From a virus, in the IMG/VR virus record IMGVR_UViG_3300037504_000493, positions 1-36,129 of that record: a DNA stretch of 36,129 nt, one strand, 5' to 3'. The stretch's first letter is position 1. Each line of letters opens with the position of its first letter. The notes under the pieces are model-generated. The model worked only from the letters and a program-made list of their open reading frames with translations. It did no database searches and was not told where the DNA came from. The translations under genes were made by a program, and so were the position numbers. Positions 1 through 7,443 of this stretch are shown piece by piece.

Positions 1-2
1 AA

Positions 3-425
3 TTTGAGGAAATCATTTGGTCGCTAACAATCCTTCTAATGGCGACAGCGGCCTTAATGTTAGTATTTTTTGCAATATTAGCTATGAGACATGCCACAAA
101 CGAACTACACCAAAAAAACAATGAACTCCGCCAAGAAAACAATGAGCTCCGCCAAGAACTGGGATACTTCAAAAATAAATACGGGGACCTTGACAATGCG
201 CTTGTAAGCTCAGCAAAAAAGGAGTATAATGAAGAATATAGATGCTTAGAGTTCTCAAAAGACTTGGTTGAAGAGTTAAAATCAAAAGGAATTCAAGCAG
301 AAGTTGTTAAGGGAGAATCTCCTGCAACAATTGACGATCCCTGGGGGCATGCTTGGGTAGGAATATGGATTGACCCCCAAAGCGGAAAATTCACTAAAGA
401 CTATCAACTGTGGACAAAAAACTAG
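3..425 (+). CDS. Membrane-anchored coiled-coil protein with transglutaminase-like C-terminus (5' end outside window)
   Basis: The frame is open from base 3. If the window ends are joined, it starts at an ATG at 36126-36128 and reads MQFEEIIWSLTILL before the internal ATG at 39. An N-terminal hydrophobic helix of about 25 residues is followed by a short heptad coiled coil containing NNELRQENNELRQEL, encoded by a 21-bp direct repeat. The C-terminal half has Cys69 (numbered from the ATG at 39) at the start of a helix, His104 in HAWVGIWIDP, and Asp112. That Cys-His-Asp order and the HAW...DP pattern are typical of transglutaminase-like cysteine peptidases. The domain is small, so activity is uncertain. 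It may act at the cell envelope. Confidence 0.7.
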   Translation, partial: FEEIIWSLTILLMATAALMLVFFAILAMRHATNELHQKNNELRQENNELRQELGYFKNKYGDLDNALVSSAKKEYNEEYRCLEFSKDLVEELKSKGIQAEVVKGESPATIDDPWGHAWVGIWIDPQSGKFTKDYQLWTKN

Positions 426-625
426 CCGAACTAACAGACGAATACGTCACAATTAGGTTCTCTGCTAGAACAGCACTTGAAGTTGGCTGTTCTGTTACAG
501 AAAAAGTTAAGGTTTACGATGTCGGACCAAATGGAATCATAGCGTCCCGAGACTCAAAACTGGAGCTTTACCCGTGGCACACGATCCAAAAATTAACTCT
601 AACAGAAGAATGGAGCTCGCAATAG
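410..625 (+). CDS. Small hypothetical protein, beta-rich
   Basis: This 71-residue protein starts at a GTG that overlaps the end of the preceding gene by 16 bases, which suggests translational coupling. The middle is a run of predicted beta strands (KVKVYDVGPNGIIASRDSKLELYPWHTIQKLTL) broken by Gly and Asp turns, the sort of pattern seen in small beta-barrel proteins. No catalytic or metal-binding residues stand out and no family is recognised. It belongs to the small-gene block that ends at the terminator near 1400. Confidence 0.6.
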   Translation: MDKKLAELTDEYVTIRFSARTALEVGCSVTEKVKVYDVGPNGIIASRDSKLELYPWHTIQKLTLTEEWSSQ

Positions 626-807
626 GAATCCTAATAGGACTCAATATTATCTGGATAACTAACAAGACAAATGAAAAATTAAGAAAATCAAAAATAATCC
701 AGAAAATTAAAAGCAAAAAATCATCAATAGTGAAAGTACCTTCTAAAGAAGAAGAGGAGTTTAATAAACGTAAACAAAAAGGAGAAATATGGGAATCAGA
801 CCTTTAG
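610..807 (+). CDS. Small single-pass membrane protein
   Basis: The start at 610 (MELAIGILIGLNIIW) is preferred over an in-frame ATG at 574, which would overlap the upstream gene by 52 bases. A hydrophobic helix covers roughly residues 2-18. The tail is strongly basic and then acidic, rich in Lys and Glu (KIIQKIKSKKSS, KEEEEFNKRKQKGE). This looks like an N-terminally anchored protein with a charged cytoplasmic tail. The tail encodes the GGAG Shine-Dalgarno motif used by the co-chaperonin gene that overlaps its 3' end. Function unknown. Confidence 0.6.
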   Translation: MELAIGILIGLNIIWITNKTNEKLRKSKIIQKIKSKKSSIVKVPSKEEEEFNKRKQKGEIWESDL

Positions 808-1052
808 GCAAAAACATTCAAATCAAAGTCCAAAGAAGAGACAAAACAAAATCCGGGCTCTATGTGGCTAATGAAGGGTCACTAATCTATGAGTACGCAG
901 AAGTTCTGGAAGTAGGAGATCAAGTCTCCAAAGTAGAAAAAGGCCAAACAGTTTTGTTTAAGAGTTGGGCGATTGACGAAGTGGAGTTGGAAGATCAAAA
1001 AATACAATTCATAAACGAAGATCAAATCCTAGGATATGAAGCATCTACATAA
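789..1052 (+). CDS. groES: GroES-like co-chaperonin
   Basis: At 87 residues this is close to the roughly 95-residue bacterial GroES. It begins IRPLGKNIQIKVQRRDKTKSGLYV, matching the family start (IRPLgDrvlVk...ektagGi.l). It continues with YAEVLEVGDQV, VEKGQTVLFKSWAIDEVELEDQKIQFINEDQILGY, which matches the family pattern of G.VvavG, v.vGD.Vlf..y.g.ev...ge.yli..e.dILa. GroES caps the GroEL barrel; phage versions (T4 gp31, RB49 CocO) replace host GroES for capsid folding. The segment between the GLYV strand and the YAEV strand is the mobile loop that would contact GroEL. Unlike most genes here, it has a good Shine-Dalgarno motif (GGAG, 5 bases before ATG). Confidence 0.8.
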   Translation: MGIRPLGKNIQIKVQRRDKTKSGLYVANEGSLIYEYAEVLEVGDQVSKVEKGQTVLFKSWAIDEVELEDQKIQFINEDQILGYEAST

Positions 1053-1230
1053 ATACAACCCGATATTCGAAACGGGAGAGGTAACACTAGAAGTTTGCGA
1101 AATTTGCAAAAAAAGACTTTACACCAGAAAAGATAAAAACGGAAGAATCGACAACGAACTTTATCGCAAAGAACACAAAAGAGAATTTCTCCAACCTTGG
1201 GAGAAAGAATTTAAAAAGTATTATAACTAA
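1036..1230 (+). CDS. Small hypothetical protein with one CxxC pair
   Basis: The 64-residue protein overlaps the end of the co-chaperonin gene. It contains CEICKKRLYTRKDKNGR, one zinc-knuckle-like CxxC pair next to a basic beta-hairpin, and two upstream His residues (MKHLHKYN) that could complete a metal site. The C-terminal half is charged and aromatic (EFLQPWEKEFKKYYN). The pattern resembles short zinc-binding phage proteins, but no named family is recognised. Confidence 0.6.
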   Translation: MKHLHKYNPIFETGEVTLEVCEICKKRLYTRKDKNGRIDNELYRKEHKREFLQPWEKEFKKYYN

Positions 1231-1234
1231 ACAG

Positions 1235-1381
1235 ATGAAACCAAACCAAGTACAAATCCTAAAAATCGACAACGGAATGTTGGTAACTGTAACAACTGTT
1301 CGAGAAGGCCAGCAATATCAAAACACTCGCTATGTCAAAGACATGGAAGAGTTAACAGAATTTTTGAAAACTCTCGCCTAG
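1235..1381 (+). CDS. Very small hypothetical protein
   Basis: A 48-residue reading frame (MKPNQVQILKIDNGMLVTVT...) fills the space between the previous gene and the terminator, starting 4 bases after the preceding stop. It encodes a plausible small beta-sheet with an amphipathic C-terminal helix (KDMEELTEFLKTLA). Its stop lies 5 bases before the terminator stem, as expected for the last gene of an operon. No family recognised. Confidence 0.6.
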   Translation: MKPNQVQILKIDNGMLVTVTTVREGQQYQNTRYVKDMEELTEFLKTLA

Positions 1382-1385
1382 GCAT

Positions 1386-1417
1386 GACGGGGTGTTGCTA
1401 ATCCACCCCGTCTTTTT
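1386..1417 (+). terminator. Rho-independent terminator
   Basis: A perfect 9-bp stem, GACGGGGTG pairing with CACCCCGTC, encloses a 9-base loop and is followed at once by TTTTT. It ends the small-gene block containing the co-chaperonin, which on a circular map would be the end of the early transcript running over the window junction. Confidence 0.9.
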
Positions 1418-1488
1418 CATATAAAAAACTTATGTTTAAAATTTTCAAATCACTATTACCAGAGAAATCACAACTAAAATAAAAAATA

Positions 1489-1686
1489 ATGAAATTCAAA
1501 CAAATTGAATCCGGAACTTACAGCTTCTATAAAGAACACTCGCGCAGTCTTCATATCAGACACTGCCTGTACGCCCTATCAGAAGAAGGAGTTCCTTACA
1601 AGTATGTATTAAAACTTAAAAAATGGATCCCCCTCGACGAAATAGATCCCTATTACAGAATCACCGAGGAGGACCAGAAAGATTAA
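1489..1686 (+). CDS. Small hypothetical protein
   Basis: The 65-residue protein is rich in Tyr, His and charged residues (YSFYKEHSRSLHIRHCLYALSEEGVPYKYVLKLKKW). It starts one codon after an A-rich leader with no Shine-Dalgarno motif and ends one base before the small terminase start. In the preceding 70 bases I see only a possible 16-codon frame at 1432 (MFKIFKSLLPEKSQLK) that cannot be supported further. Its place suggests a role near packaging, but no family is recognised. Confidence 0.6.
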   Translation: MKFKQIESGTYSFYKEHSRSLHIRHCLYALSEEGVPYKYVLKLKKWIPLDEIDPYYRITEEDQKD

Positions 1687-1687
1687 A

Positions 1688-2095
1688 ATGGCCAGACCAC
1701 TCAAATTTAAAACACCAGAAGAACTCCAAGAGAAGATCGATAATTACATGCAGGAAGTCTCAAATCAAGACAGAGTTCCCACAATAGCGGGATTGGCTGT
1801 TAGTCTTGACACAAATAGAGATACACTTTGTAACTATGGAGACAGAGAAGAGTTTTCTGACACTATAAAAAAGGCCAAGACTTTAATAGCCGCTATTCAA
1901 GAGGAAATGGCGCTTAAAAATAGGATCAACTCCTCTGTTTGGATTTTCTCCGCAAAAAACAATCTTGGTTATAACGACAAAAAAGAAGTCAGCCAAACAA
2001 CTAAACTTGAAGGAGAATTTAAGATTAACAAAAAGGCAGAGTCTATTGCTAGTAAATACGAAGAAGAACTTAAAGAATCAATAACATCAACATGA
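1688..2095 (+). CDS. terS: Terminase small subunit, P22 gp3-like
   Basis: The 135-residue protein follows the layout of the P22 gp3-like DNA-packaging family: MARPLKFKTPEELQEKIDNY, then PTIAGLAVSLDTNRDTLCNY (helix-turn-helix-like), EEFSDTIKKAK, and FSAKNNLGYNDKKE. In this family the small subunit recognises the packaging site, forms a ring and hands DNA to the large subunit. The tail is a charged helix. Its stop overlaps the next ATG (ATGA), and the large subunit lies about 0.9 kb downstream. The motif match is strong even without an alignment. Confidence 0.85.
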   Translation: MARPLKFKTPEELQEKIDNYMQEVSNQDRVPTIAGLAVSLDTNRDTLCNYGDREEFSDTIKKAKTLIAAIQEEMALKNRINSSVWIFSAKNNLGYNDKKEVSQTTKLEGEFKINKKAESIASKYEEELKESITST

Positions 2096-2367
2096 CCACC
2101 CCAGAAGAACACCTTAAAGAGGCAGAGAAGCAAATTAAATACGCACTAGCGAAGATGAATTTCAAGGGAGAGTATAATCCACCAAAAGATTTCTCTGGCA
2201 CCTTTGTATTAGTAGACAAAAAAAACAAAACAATATTCCACATAACAAGAGAAGAGGCAGAGTATATAGCGACACTACCAAACAAAGATTCCGCCCTAAG
2301 AGAAAAATACACGGGTAAGAACTTTGAACGGGACCTGCCAGGAATTAAAAAAGCAATAGGATTATGA
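2092..2367 (+). CDS. Hypothetical protein between the terminase genes
   Basis: This 91-residue protein is coupled to the small terminase by an ATGA overlap and to the next gene by another. It begins with a charged helix (PEEHLKEAEKQIKYALAKM), then a beta-hairpin (SGTFVLVDKKNKTIFHI), then a helix and a basic end. Nothing identifies a family. Its fixed position and translational coupling suggest it is expressed in step with packaging proteins. Confidence 0.6.
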   Translation: MTTPEEHLKEAEKQIKYALAKMNFKGEYNPPKDFSGTFVLVDKKNKTIFHITREEAEYIATLPNKDSALREKYTGKNFERDLPGIKKAIGL

Positions 2368-2621
2368 GAAAACCATGCGCAGCTTGCGGAGGTAACAACT
2401 TCATCGCAAGAGTAAGAACTATTTACAAAAGAATAGAACTAAAAAGATCTTTGTGGGATAAACTACTAGGCAATTATCCAGCAAAAAGCAAAGAGCTTGG
2501 TCAAAAGCTAATGTTGGCATGTGCTGATTGTGGGCACATGAGATCAGAAAAATTCCACGACAACGAGAGAAGAAAAAAAGAACTAGACAACCTCGGGGAT
2601 ATTGTAGTTAGCATGTTTTAG
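2364..2621 (+). CDS. Zinc-ribbon protein
   Basis: Two CxxC pairs, CAACGG near the N-terminus and CADCGH around residue 51, bracket a basic segment (YKRIELKRSLWDKLLGNYP). This is the signature of a zinc ribbon that folds as one unit. A basic and then acidic helix follows. Small zinc ribbons of this kind in phages usually bind nucleic acid or a protein partner; the specific function is unknown. It starts by ATGA overlap with the upstream gene. Confidence 0.65.
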   Translation: MRKPCAACGGNNFIARVRTIYKRIELKRSLWDKLLGNYPAKSKELGQKLMLACADCGHMRSEKFHDNERRKKELDNLGDIVVSMF

Positions 2622-2766
2622 GTTGCTTCCATAAACAAGGCGGAAGGCTTCCAGTTGCCAGCACTTCAGTGCCAAAAGTGCCCGGCGGCCCGTAAAGCGC
2701 AAAGACAACAATGATTATCCTAGGAAATCACTTTAACTCTTGGCTGGAGTAAGCACCGCCTGGTTT
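2622..2766. other. GC-rich structured spacer, no supported gene
   Basis: About 145 bases separate two genes in a genome where overlaps are the rule. The first 80 bases are more GC-rich than their surroundings. They can fold into GCACTT/AAGTGC extended by GCC/GGC, and GGAA/TTCC hairpins. A 13-codon frame at 2711-2752 (MIILGNHFNSWLE) is possible but unsupported. There is no U-tract and no clear promoter. It could be a leader RNA or a remnant of an inserted element. Confidence 0.35.
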
Positions 2767-3033
2767 ATGAAAACAACAAGAACACGAGCAAAAAAATTTA
2801 AGAGGCTTTTTAATAAAGGCAGGATAGAGGAGGCCGTTCGTTGCTTCAGGTTAAAGTTGACAAAAAACAAAGAGGTGGTGCCAATTCTCATTAAGTTGAG
2901 TAAGCACTACCGTCTAGGAATTAGTGAAAGAAAAATAAAAGGAATGGTTAACGAAGTTAAGCTTAAAAAATTCGGGGTAGGAGCATTAGAAACTTATGAA
3001 GTTAAGCATTCTAAAATAAAATTAGAATGCTAG
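2767..3033 (+). CDS. Basic hypothetical protein upstream of the large terminase
   Basis: The ATG at 2767 gives MKTTRTRAKKFKRLFNKG, an 88-residue, strongly basic, helical protein. A TTG at 2740 would add nine residues but has no support. The net positive charge suggests nucleic-acid binding. Its 3' end overlaps the large terminase start by 7 bases, so the two are probably translationally coupled. No named domain is recognised. Confidence 0.6.
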   Translation: MKTTRTRAKKFKRLFNKGRIEEAVRCFRLKLTKNKEVVPILIKLSKHYRLGISERKIKGMVNEVKLKKFGVGALETYEVKHSKIKLEC

Positions 3034-4556
3034 AGAAAGTATCAATACATAGATGGATACAGAAATATGGGCTGAAAACAGAACAGGGCGACCCCATATC
3101 ATTCAAAGACCACCTATTCTTATTTGATCCATACCGCGACTTAACCCCGAAACAGGTTATCTTCAAGGCAGCTCAAATTGGATTCAGTACCCTGGCAATT
3201 CTGAAGTCTTTATGGATAGCAAAAAACAGAGGTCTAAATATAATCTACACACTACCAACAGAATCAGACCGTAACGCTTTTGTAGGAGGCAAGGTTAACA
3301 GGATCATTACCCAAAACCCAATCCTACAAGAATACACCAAAGACAAAGACAGTGTAGAACAGAAATCAGTAGGAGAAAGTATCATAAACTACAAGGGAAC
3401 CTGGACAGAGAAAGCTGCAATTATGGTATCAAGTGATCTTAATATCTATGATGAAGTCGACGCTTCTAAGCAATCAGTAGTAGAACAATACTCTACAAGA
3501 CTTCAGCACTCTAAGTTTAAGTGGGAATGGTACTTTTCTCACCCTTCAGCAGTAGGATCAGGAGTTGACACTTATTGGGATAGAAGCGACCAAAAGCATT
3601 GGTTTATTAAATGCTCCAGATGTAATTCTCACCAATTCATGGAATGGCCGAAGTCAATAAGAGATGGTCAATATATCTGCAAAGCTTGTGAAAAACCACT
3701 AAGAGAAGAAGACCGTCGAGTTGGAGAGTGGGTACAAAAATACACAGACAGACAATTTTCCGGATATTGGATACCGCTGATGATTTGCCCTTGGGTGCCA
3801 GCAACCGAAATTGAAGAATATCACAAATACAAGACAGAAGAATATTTTTACAACAAAGTCCTCGGGCTTCCTTATGTAGGAGGAGGAAATAAGCTAACCA
3901 AGGACCACTTCATGAGAAACCTAACAACCAAGATACTAACACCAGACAGAAATGAGAGAGTAGTGATTGGAGTGGACACCGGAAAGCAAATTCACTATGT
4001 TTGCGGCGGTCAATACGGACTATTTTACTATGACACCGCCAAAGACTATGACGAAATAGAGCAACTCTTTCACCGTTGGCCAAGATCAATAGCAGTTATC
4101 GACCAAGGAGGAGATCTCATCGGCCCTAGAAAACTAAGAGAAAAATACCCTGGCAGGGTGTATCTTTGTACATTCGGAGAAGACAGAAAAACCAAAGAGC
4201 TTATCAGGTGGGGGCAAAGAGATGAAGATGGCGCAGTGATAGCAGACCGGAACAGAATGATTCAACTTACAGTTGATGAATTCACCGACAAACTAATTCC
4301 GGTGCAAGGAACAGAAAATGACTGGTTTGACTATTGGCTACACTGGAATAACCTCACAAGAAGGAAAGAAATGGACGAAAAAACAAACACGGTAAAAAGG
4401 AAAATATGGATAAGGAGTGGAGATGACCACTGGGCACTTGCCACCGTATATTGTAGAATTGGGCTGAGCAGATTTGCTGGAGACTCTCAGATATTAGGAG
4501 GAGAGAGTGAGTTAGGCTTCAAAAAAGGAATAGAACTAACATCTAGAGACATATAA
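3027..4556 (+). CDS. terL: Terminase large subunit, GpA-like
   Basis: This is the ATPase/nuclease that pumps DNA into the prohead and cuts it. At 509 residues it is short for lambda-type GpA. The ATPase domain has the Walker-A-like FKAAQIGFST (residues 46-55) and Walker B IYDEVD (140-145). A zinc-knuckle pair, CSRC and CKAC (residues 195-198 and 217-220), lies between ATPase and nuclease, as is common in the GpA family. The RNase-H-like nuclease starts at VVIGVDTG (Asp316) and continues with AVIDQGGD (Asp358) and a late GDDHWALA Asp pair. It sits a short distance upstream of the portal gene. Confidence 0.88.
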   Translation: MLEKVSIHRWIQKYGLKTEQGDPISFKDHLFLFDPYRDLTPKQVIFKAAQIGFSTLAILKSLWIAKNRGLNIIYTLPTESDRNAFVGGKVNRIITQNPILQEYTKDKDSVEQKSVGESIINYKGTWTEKAAIMVSSDLNIYDEVDASKQSVVEQYSTRLQHSKFKWEWYFSHPSAVGSGVDTYWDRSDQKHWFIKCSRCNSHQFMEWPKSIRDGQYICKACEKPLREEDRRVGEWVQKYTDRQFSGYWIPLMICPWVPATEIEEYHKYKTEEYFYNKVLGLPYVGGGNKLTKDHFMRNLTTKILTPDRNERVVIGVDTGKQIHYVCGGQYGLFYYDTAKDYDEIEQLFHRWPRSIAVIDQGGDLIGPRKLREKYPGRVYLCTFGEDRKTKELIRWGQRDEDGAVIADRNRMIQLTVDEFTDKLIPVQGTENDWFDYWLHWNNLTRRKEMDEKTNTVKRKIWIRSGDDHWALATVYCRIGLSRFAGDSQILGGESELGFKKGIELTSRDI

Positions 4557-4709
4557 ATGAAAAAAGACCGCACCCTAGTGCTCGCTACAATAGAACAAAG
4601 AATCAAAGAGCTTGAAAAACATGGTCAAGGCAAGGTAGTTATCTTCATTAAAAAACACTCCATTGACACTTGGACAACTGTCAGAGAGGAGAGGTCAACC
4701 GAGAGTTGA
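4557..4709 (+). CDS. Very small hypothetical protein
   Basis: A 50-residue frame (MKKDRTLVLATIEQRIKELEK...) begins one base after the large terminase stop. It encodes a basic amphipathic helix, then a beta strand (KVVIFIKK) and an acidic end. The stop codon lies inside the -35 box of the following promoter, which leaves the gene room to be real but offers no further evidence. No family recognised. Confidence 0.5.
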   Translation: MKKDRTLVLATIEQRIKELEKHGQGKVVIFIKKHSIDTWTTVREERSTES

Positions 4710-4733
4710 CAAAAAAATTAAATAGCGTAGAAT
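4706..4733 (+). promoter_or_regulatory. Sigma70-type promoter upstream of the head genes
   Basis: TTGACA, a 16-base spacer and TAGAAT. The consensus -35 box and the 16-base spacing match the other promoters in this genome. It would start a transcript near 4740 covering portal, scaffold and capsid, though these late genes might also be read from further upstream. Confidence 0.7.
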
Positions 4734-4757
4734 AAGAAAAACGCTCAAACCTACAAG

Positions 4758-4794
4758 AGCCGTAACCCTAATTGGTTGCGGCTGTCTTTATTTA
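4758..4794 (+). promoter_or_regulatory. Leader hairpin before the portal gene
   Basis: AGCCGTAACC pairs with GGTTGCGGCT (10 bp, one U-G pair, 6-base loop), followed by a U-rich stretch broken by single A residues (GTCTTTATTTAT). It lies within the first 50 bases of the transcript predicted from the promoter at 4706. It may be a partial terminator, an attenuator or a 5' stabiliser; the U-tract is too interrupted for a confident terminator call. Confidence 0.55.
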
Positions 4795-4800
4795 TAAACA

Positions 4801-6603
4801 ATGGGATTTTTTGACGGAGTAGCCCCTTTATTTAAGGGCAATAAAAACATCGGAACCAGCGGCGAAGGTCTAAAAAGTGAAGGACCCCAAGAGGAAGCTG
4901 ATGAACTTACCTTGTCGATGGATGATGAGGAGCTTCTGGCACTCGCTAAAGAATGGGAAACAGAGTACGAAGACTACAACGCCAAAATCTCAAAAATTCA
5001 AGACAAAAATGAGAAGTACTGGGCCTATGGATGCGAAGGTGAAGACAAGAACAATGTAGACAACCTAATCTTTGAAGCCCTCGAGACTTTTCTTCCTATT
5101 GCAACCCAAAGAAACCCTGAGCCGGTAGTGATAGCAGACAACACCCCAGAAGGAGAGAAGTTGGCGAAGAAAGTCAATAAAATGCTTGTTTATTTGGCAG
5201 ACCACCTTAGCCTGAAACTCAAACTTAAAAGAGCCACCAGATACTGGGCTCTTCACTTACTAGGGGTAGCTAAGCTTGTATGGAATGAAGAGGAGGAAGA
5301 AATTGAAGTTCAAATACCAAGAACTAAAGATATAATACTAGACCCCAACTTCTCTATTAATGACAACATGCAATATGAGGGCGAGTATATTGGAGAGAGA
5401 ATAAGAGACAAGGCCTCAGTGATGGTAGAAAAGTTTCCAAAAAAGAAAAAAGAGATTGAAGCTATGGTTAACGGCAAGATGGGAACGATAATTGATTATA
5501 CAGAATGGTGGACTGATGACTATGTATTTTGGACTCTTAAAGAAATTGTTTTAGATAAAGCAAGAAATCCGCACTGGAACTACAGAGAAGAAAGAGAGAC
5601 CGTTGACGAATTCGGCGAGCCAACTATGGAAGAGATACCGGAATTCAATCACTTCCTTTCGCCTCAAAAGCCTTATGCCTTCATGTCAATTTTTAACTTG
5701 GGGGATCAACCTCATGACAGCACCTCTCTAATAAGCCAGAACATTCCGAACCAGAAGAGAATCAATGAATTGCACAAGCAAATCGAAAAGAACGTTAAAA
5801 TGATGAACGGGGGAATGGCAATCTCCGGAGAGAGATCTGGATTGTCCAAGGAGGAAGCCTCTAGGGCTGGTAAGGCTCTAAGAGATGGTCATATCATATA
5901 TTTTAATAGCGGAGACCCGAACACTTCGATGGCCAGGTATAACCAAGGGTCCCTTCCTGCCGATGTGTTCAATAGCCTTTACGATTTCCGAAACGAGCTG
6001 AGAAGTATTTTTGGCGTTAGTGGGTCAACCGCAAGTGGGACCCAACAAGAGCAGACCGTGAGGGGTAAAATTATTGTAAGACAACAAGATCAATCTAGGA
6101 TCGGAGGAGGGGTAACAGAGTTTCTAGAGCAATTTGCCGACAGAATATTCAATTACATGCTCCAGATGATGATGGTCTACTATGATAAGGAACATGTAGC
6201 ATCCTTAATCGGAGAAGCAGGCGCGGATGAATATGTAACATTGAGCAGGCAAGAATTCATGCAAGTCCCCGCCAAACTTACCGTTAGCGTTAAGGAAGGC
6301 TCTTTGATTCCTAAGGACCCCCTTACCAAGTCTAGCCAAGCAATAGACCTTGCCAACGCCGGAATGCTAGACCCTATTTCCTTATTTGAAGCGCTAGACT
6401 ACCCAGACCCAAGAGGAACAGCAGAAAAAATGTACAAATGGAACAACGCCCCCGAAACATTGTTCCAAGAGAACCTGGAAGGGATGGACGTAGTAGGGCA
6501 AGTACAGCAAGCCCAACAGCAGGCGCAAATCAACCAACAAAACCAACAAGCAGCAGTAGAGAACGCAGCGCTTGGGATAGGAGAACAAACTCCGTTAGCA
6601 TAA
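4801..6603 (+). CDS. Portal protein, podovirus type
   Basis: The 600-residue protein forms the dodecameric ring at the capsid vertex through which DNA enters and leaves. Recognisable features are an acidic N-terminus, the wing/stem region (QIPRTKDIILDPNFS; FLSPQKPYAFMSIFNLGDQP), the segment YDFRNELRSIFGVSG followed by QEQTVRGKIIVRQQDQSRIGG, and a Gln-rich C-terminus typical of P22-like portals. Start: ATG after ATAAACA, with no Shine-Dalgarno motif. It is followed by scaffold and capsid genes in the usual order. Confidence 0.87.
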   Translation: MGFFDGVAPLFKGNKNIGTSGEGLKSEGPQEEADELTLSMDDEELLALAKEWETEYEDYNAKISKIQDKNEKYWAYGCEGEDKNNVDNLIFEALETFLPIATQRNPEPVVIADNTPEGEKLAKKVNKMLVYLADHLSLKLKLKRATRYWALHLLGVAKLVWNEEEEEIEVQIPRTKDIILDPNFSINDNMQYEGEYIGERIRDKASVMVEKFPKKKKEIEAMVNGKMGTIIDYTEWWTDDYVFWTLKEIVLDKARNPHWNYREERETVDEFGEPTMEEIPEFNHFLSPQKPYAFMSIFNLGDQPHDSTSLISQNIPNQKRINELHKQIEKNVKMMNGGMAISGERSGLSKEEASRAGKALRDGHIIYFNSGDPNTSMARYNQGSLPADVFNSLYDFRNELRSIFGVSGSTASGTQQEQTVRGKIIVRQQDQSRIGGGVTEFLEQFADRIFNYMLQMMMVYYDKEHVASLIGEAGADEYVTLSRQEFMQVPAKLTVSVKEGSLIPKDPLTKSSQAIDLANAGMLDPISLFEALDYPDPRGTAEKMYKWNNAPETLFQENLEGMDVVGQVQQAQQQAQINQQNQQAAVENAALGIGEQTPLA

Positions 6604-6611
6604 TTTTTTAA

Positions 6612-6650
6612 ATAGGGTGCCAAGTGTAGATCTCACCCGCCTACAAACAA
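6612..6650 (+). promoter_or_regulatory. Leader element before the scaffold gene, shared with 9722-9770
   Basis: GGGTG (6615-6619) can pair with CACCC (6634-6638). The run AGGGTGC ... CTCACCC.CC.TA ... CAA ... ATG also occurs before the gene at 9771 with different loop sequence. Both copies sit directly upstream of an SD-less start. A shared translation- or processing-control element is possible. Confidence 0.4.
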
Positions 6651-7421
6651 ATGCTAGAACAAAAAAACGACGAAGCCCAAGAAGAACTTGACGACCTCTT
6701 ACAAGAGGAAGAACAGTTCGGGGAAGAGGAAGCAACACCTGAAGATTCGTCACCTTCAAACGAAGAGGATGACCAACCTGAAGAGTCAGGGGAAGAGGAC
6801 CCCGAAGAAAACCTCCCATTTCACAAGCACCCTCGCTGGAAGGAGATGCAAGAAGAGCGCAAGCAATATAAAGAAGAGCGTGAGCAACTCAAAAAAGAAC
6901 TTGAGTCAATTAAAGGAAGAACTCAAGAGATAGACCAGCTGAAGGAGCAATTTAATAAGCAACCAGACGAACTCCCGGAATTCTATAAGAAACTCTGGGG
7001 AGACGACGAAACGGCAAGGGAGGCCTACAAGCTCTACAAGCAAGCAGAAGAAGAAAAACTTGCTAGCTTGAAAGAAAGCGTTAGGCAGGAACTTGAAGAA
7101 GAAAAGCGCCAAGAGGAGGCGAGACAAAAAGAAGCTCAAAAAATGATCGACGATCAGTACAAAGAGCTTGAGGAAAGTGGATACAAATTCAACAAGGACG
7201 AACTAGCTAATATTGCTATCGAACTTGACTTGTACAACCCACAGACCGGAGTCTACAACCTTAAAGCTGCTAATGAAATTCTTCAAGCCAGGAAGAGCCA
7301 GAGTCCATTAACTGAAAAGAAAAAGGGACTGGCTTCAAAAACCACCTCTCGAGCTTCGTCATCTCCCAAAAAAAATAAAACTTGGACAATCAAGGAACTT
7401 AGAGAGAATAGAATCTGGTAG
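6651..7421 (+). CDS. Head scaffolding protein
   Basis: This 256-residue, very acidic, almost wholly helical protein lies between portal and major capsid genes, the usual place of the scaffold that shapes the prohead and then leaves. The N-terminal 55 residues are disordered Glu/Asp-rich sequence. LPFHKHPRWKEMQEER is a motif often seen in phage scaffolds, and a long coiled coil runs to about residue 170. The C-terminus is basic (KNKTWTIKELRENRIW), fitting the capsid-binding end of known scaffolds. Assignment rests on position, composition and the HPRW motif. Confidence 0.75.
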   Translation: MLEQKNDEAQEELDDLLQEEEQFGEEEATPEDSSPSNEEDDQPEESGEEDPEENLPFHKHPRWKEMQEERKQYKEEREQLKKELESIKGRTQEIDQLKEQFNKQPDELPEFYKKLWGDDETAREAYKLYKQAEEEKLASLKESVRQELEEEKRQEEARQKEAQKMIDDQYKELEESGYKFNKDELANIAIELDLYNPQTGVYNLKAANEILQARKSQSPLTEKKKGLASKTTSRASSSPKKNKTWTIKELRENRIW

Positions 7422-7443
7422 AAGTCTGAATTAACTCAAAACA

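Noticed and set aside
2711-2752. 13-codon frame MIILGNHFNSWLE as a leader peptide
   Set aside because: No promoter, no Shine-Dalgarno motif and no linked terminator; frames of this length occur by chance.
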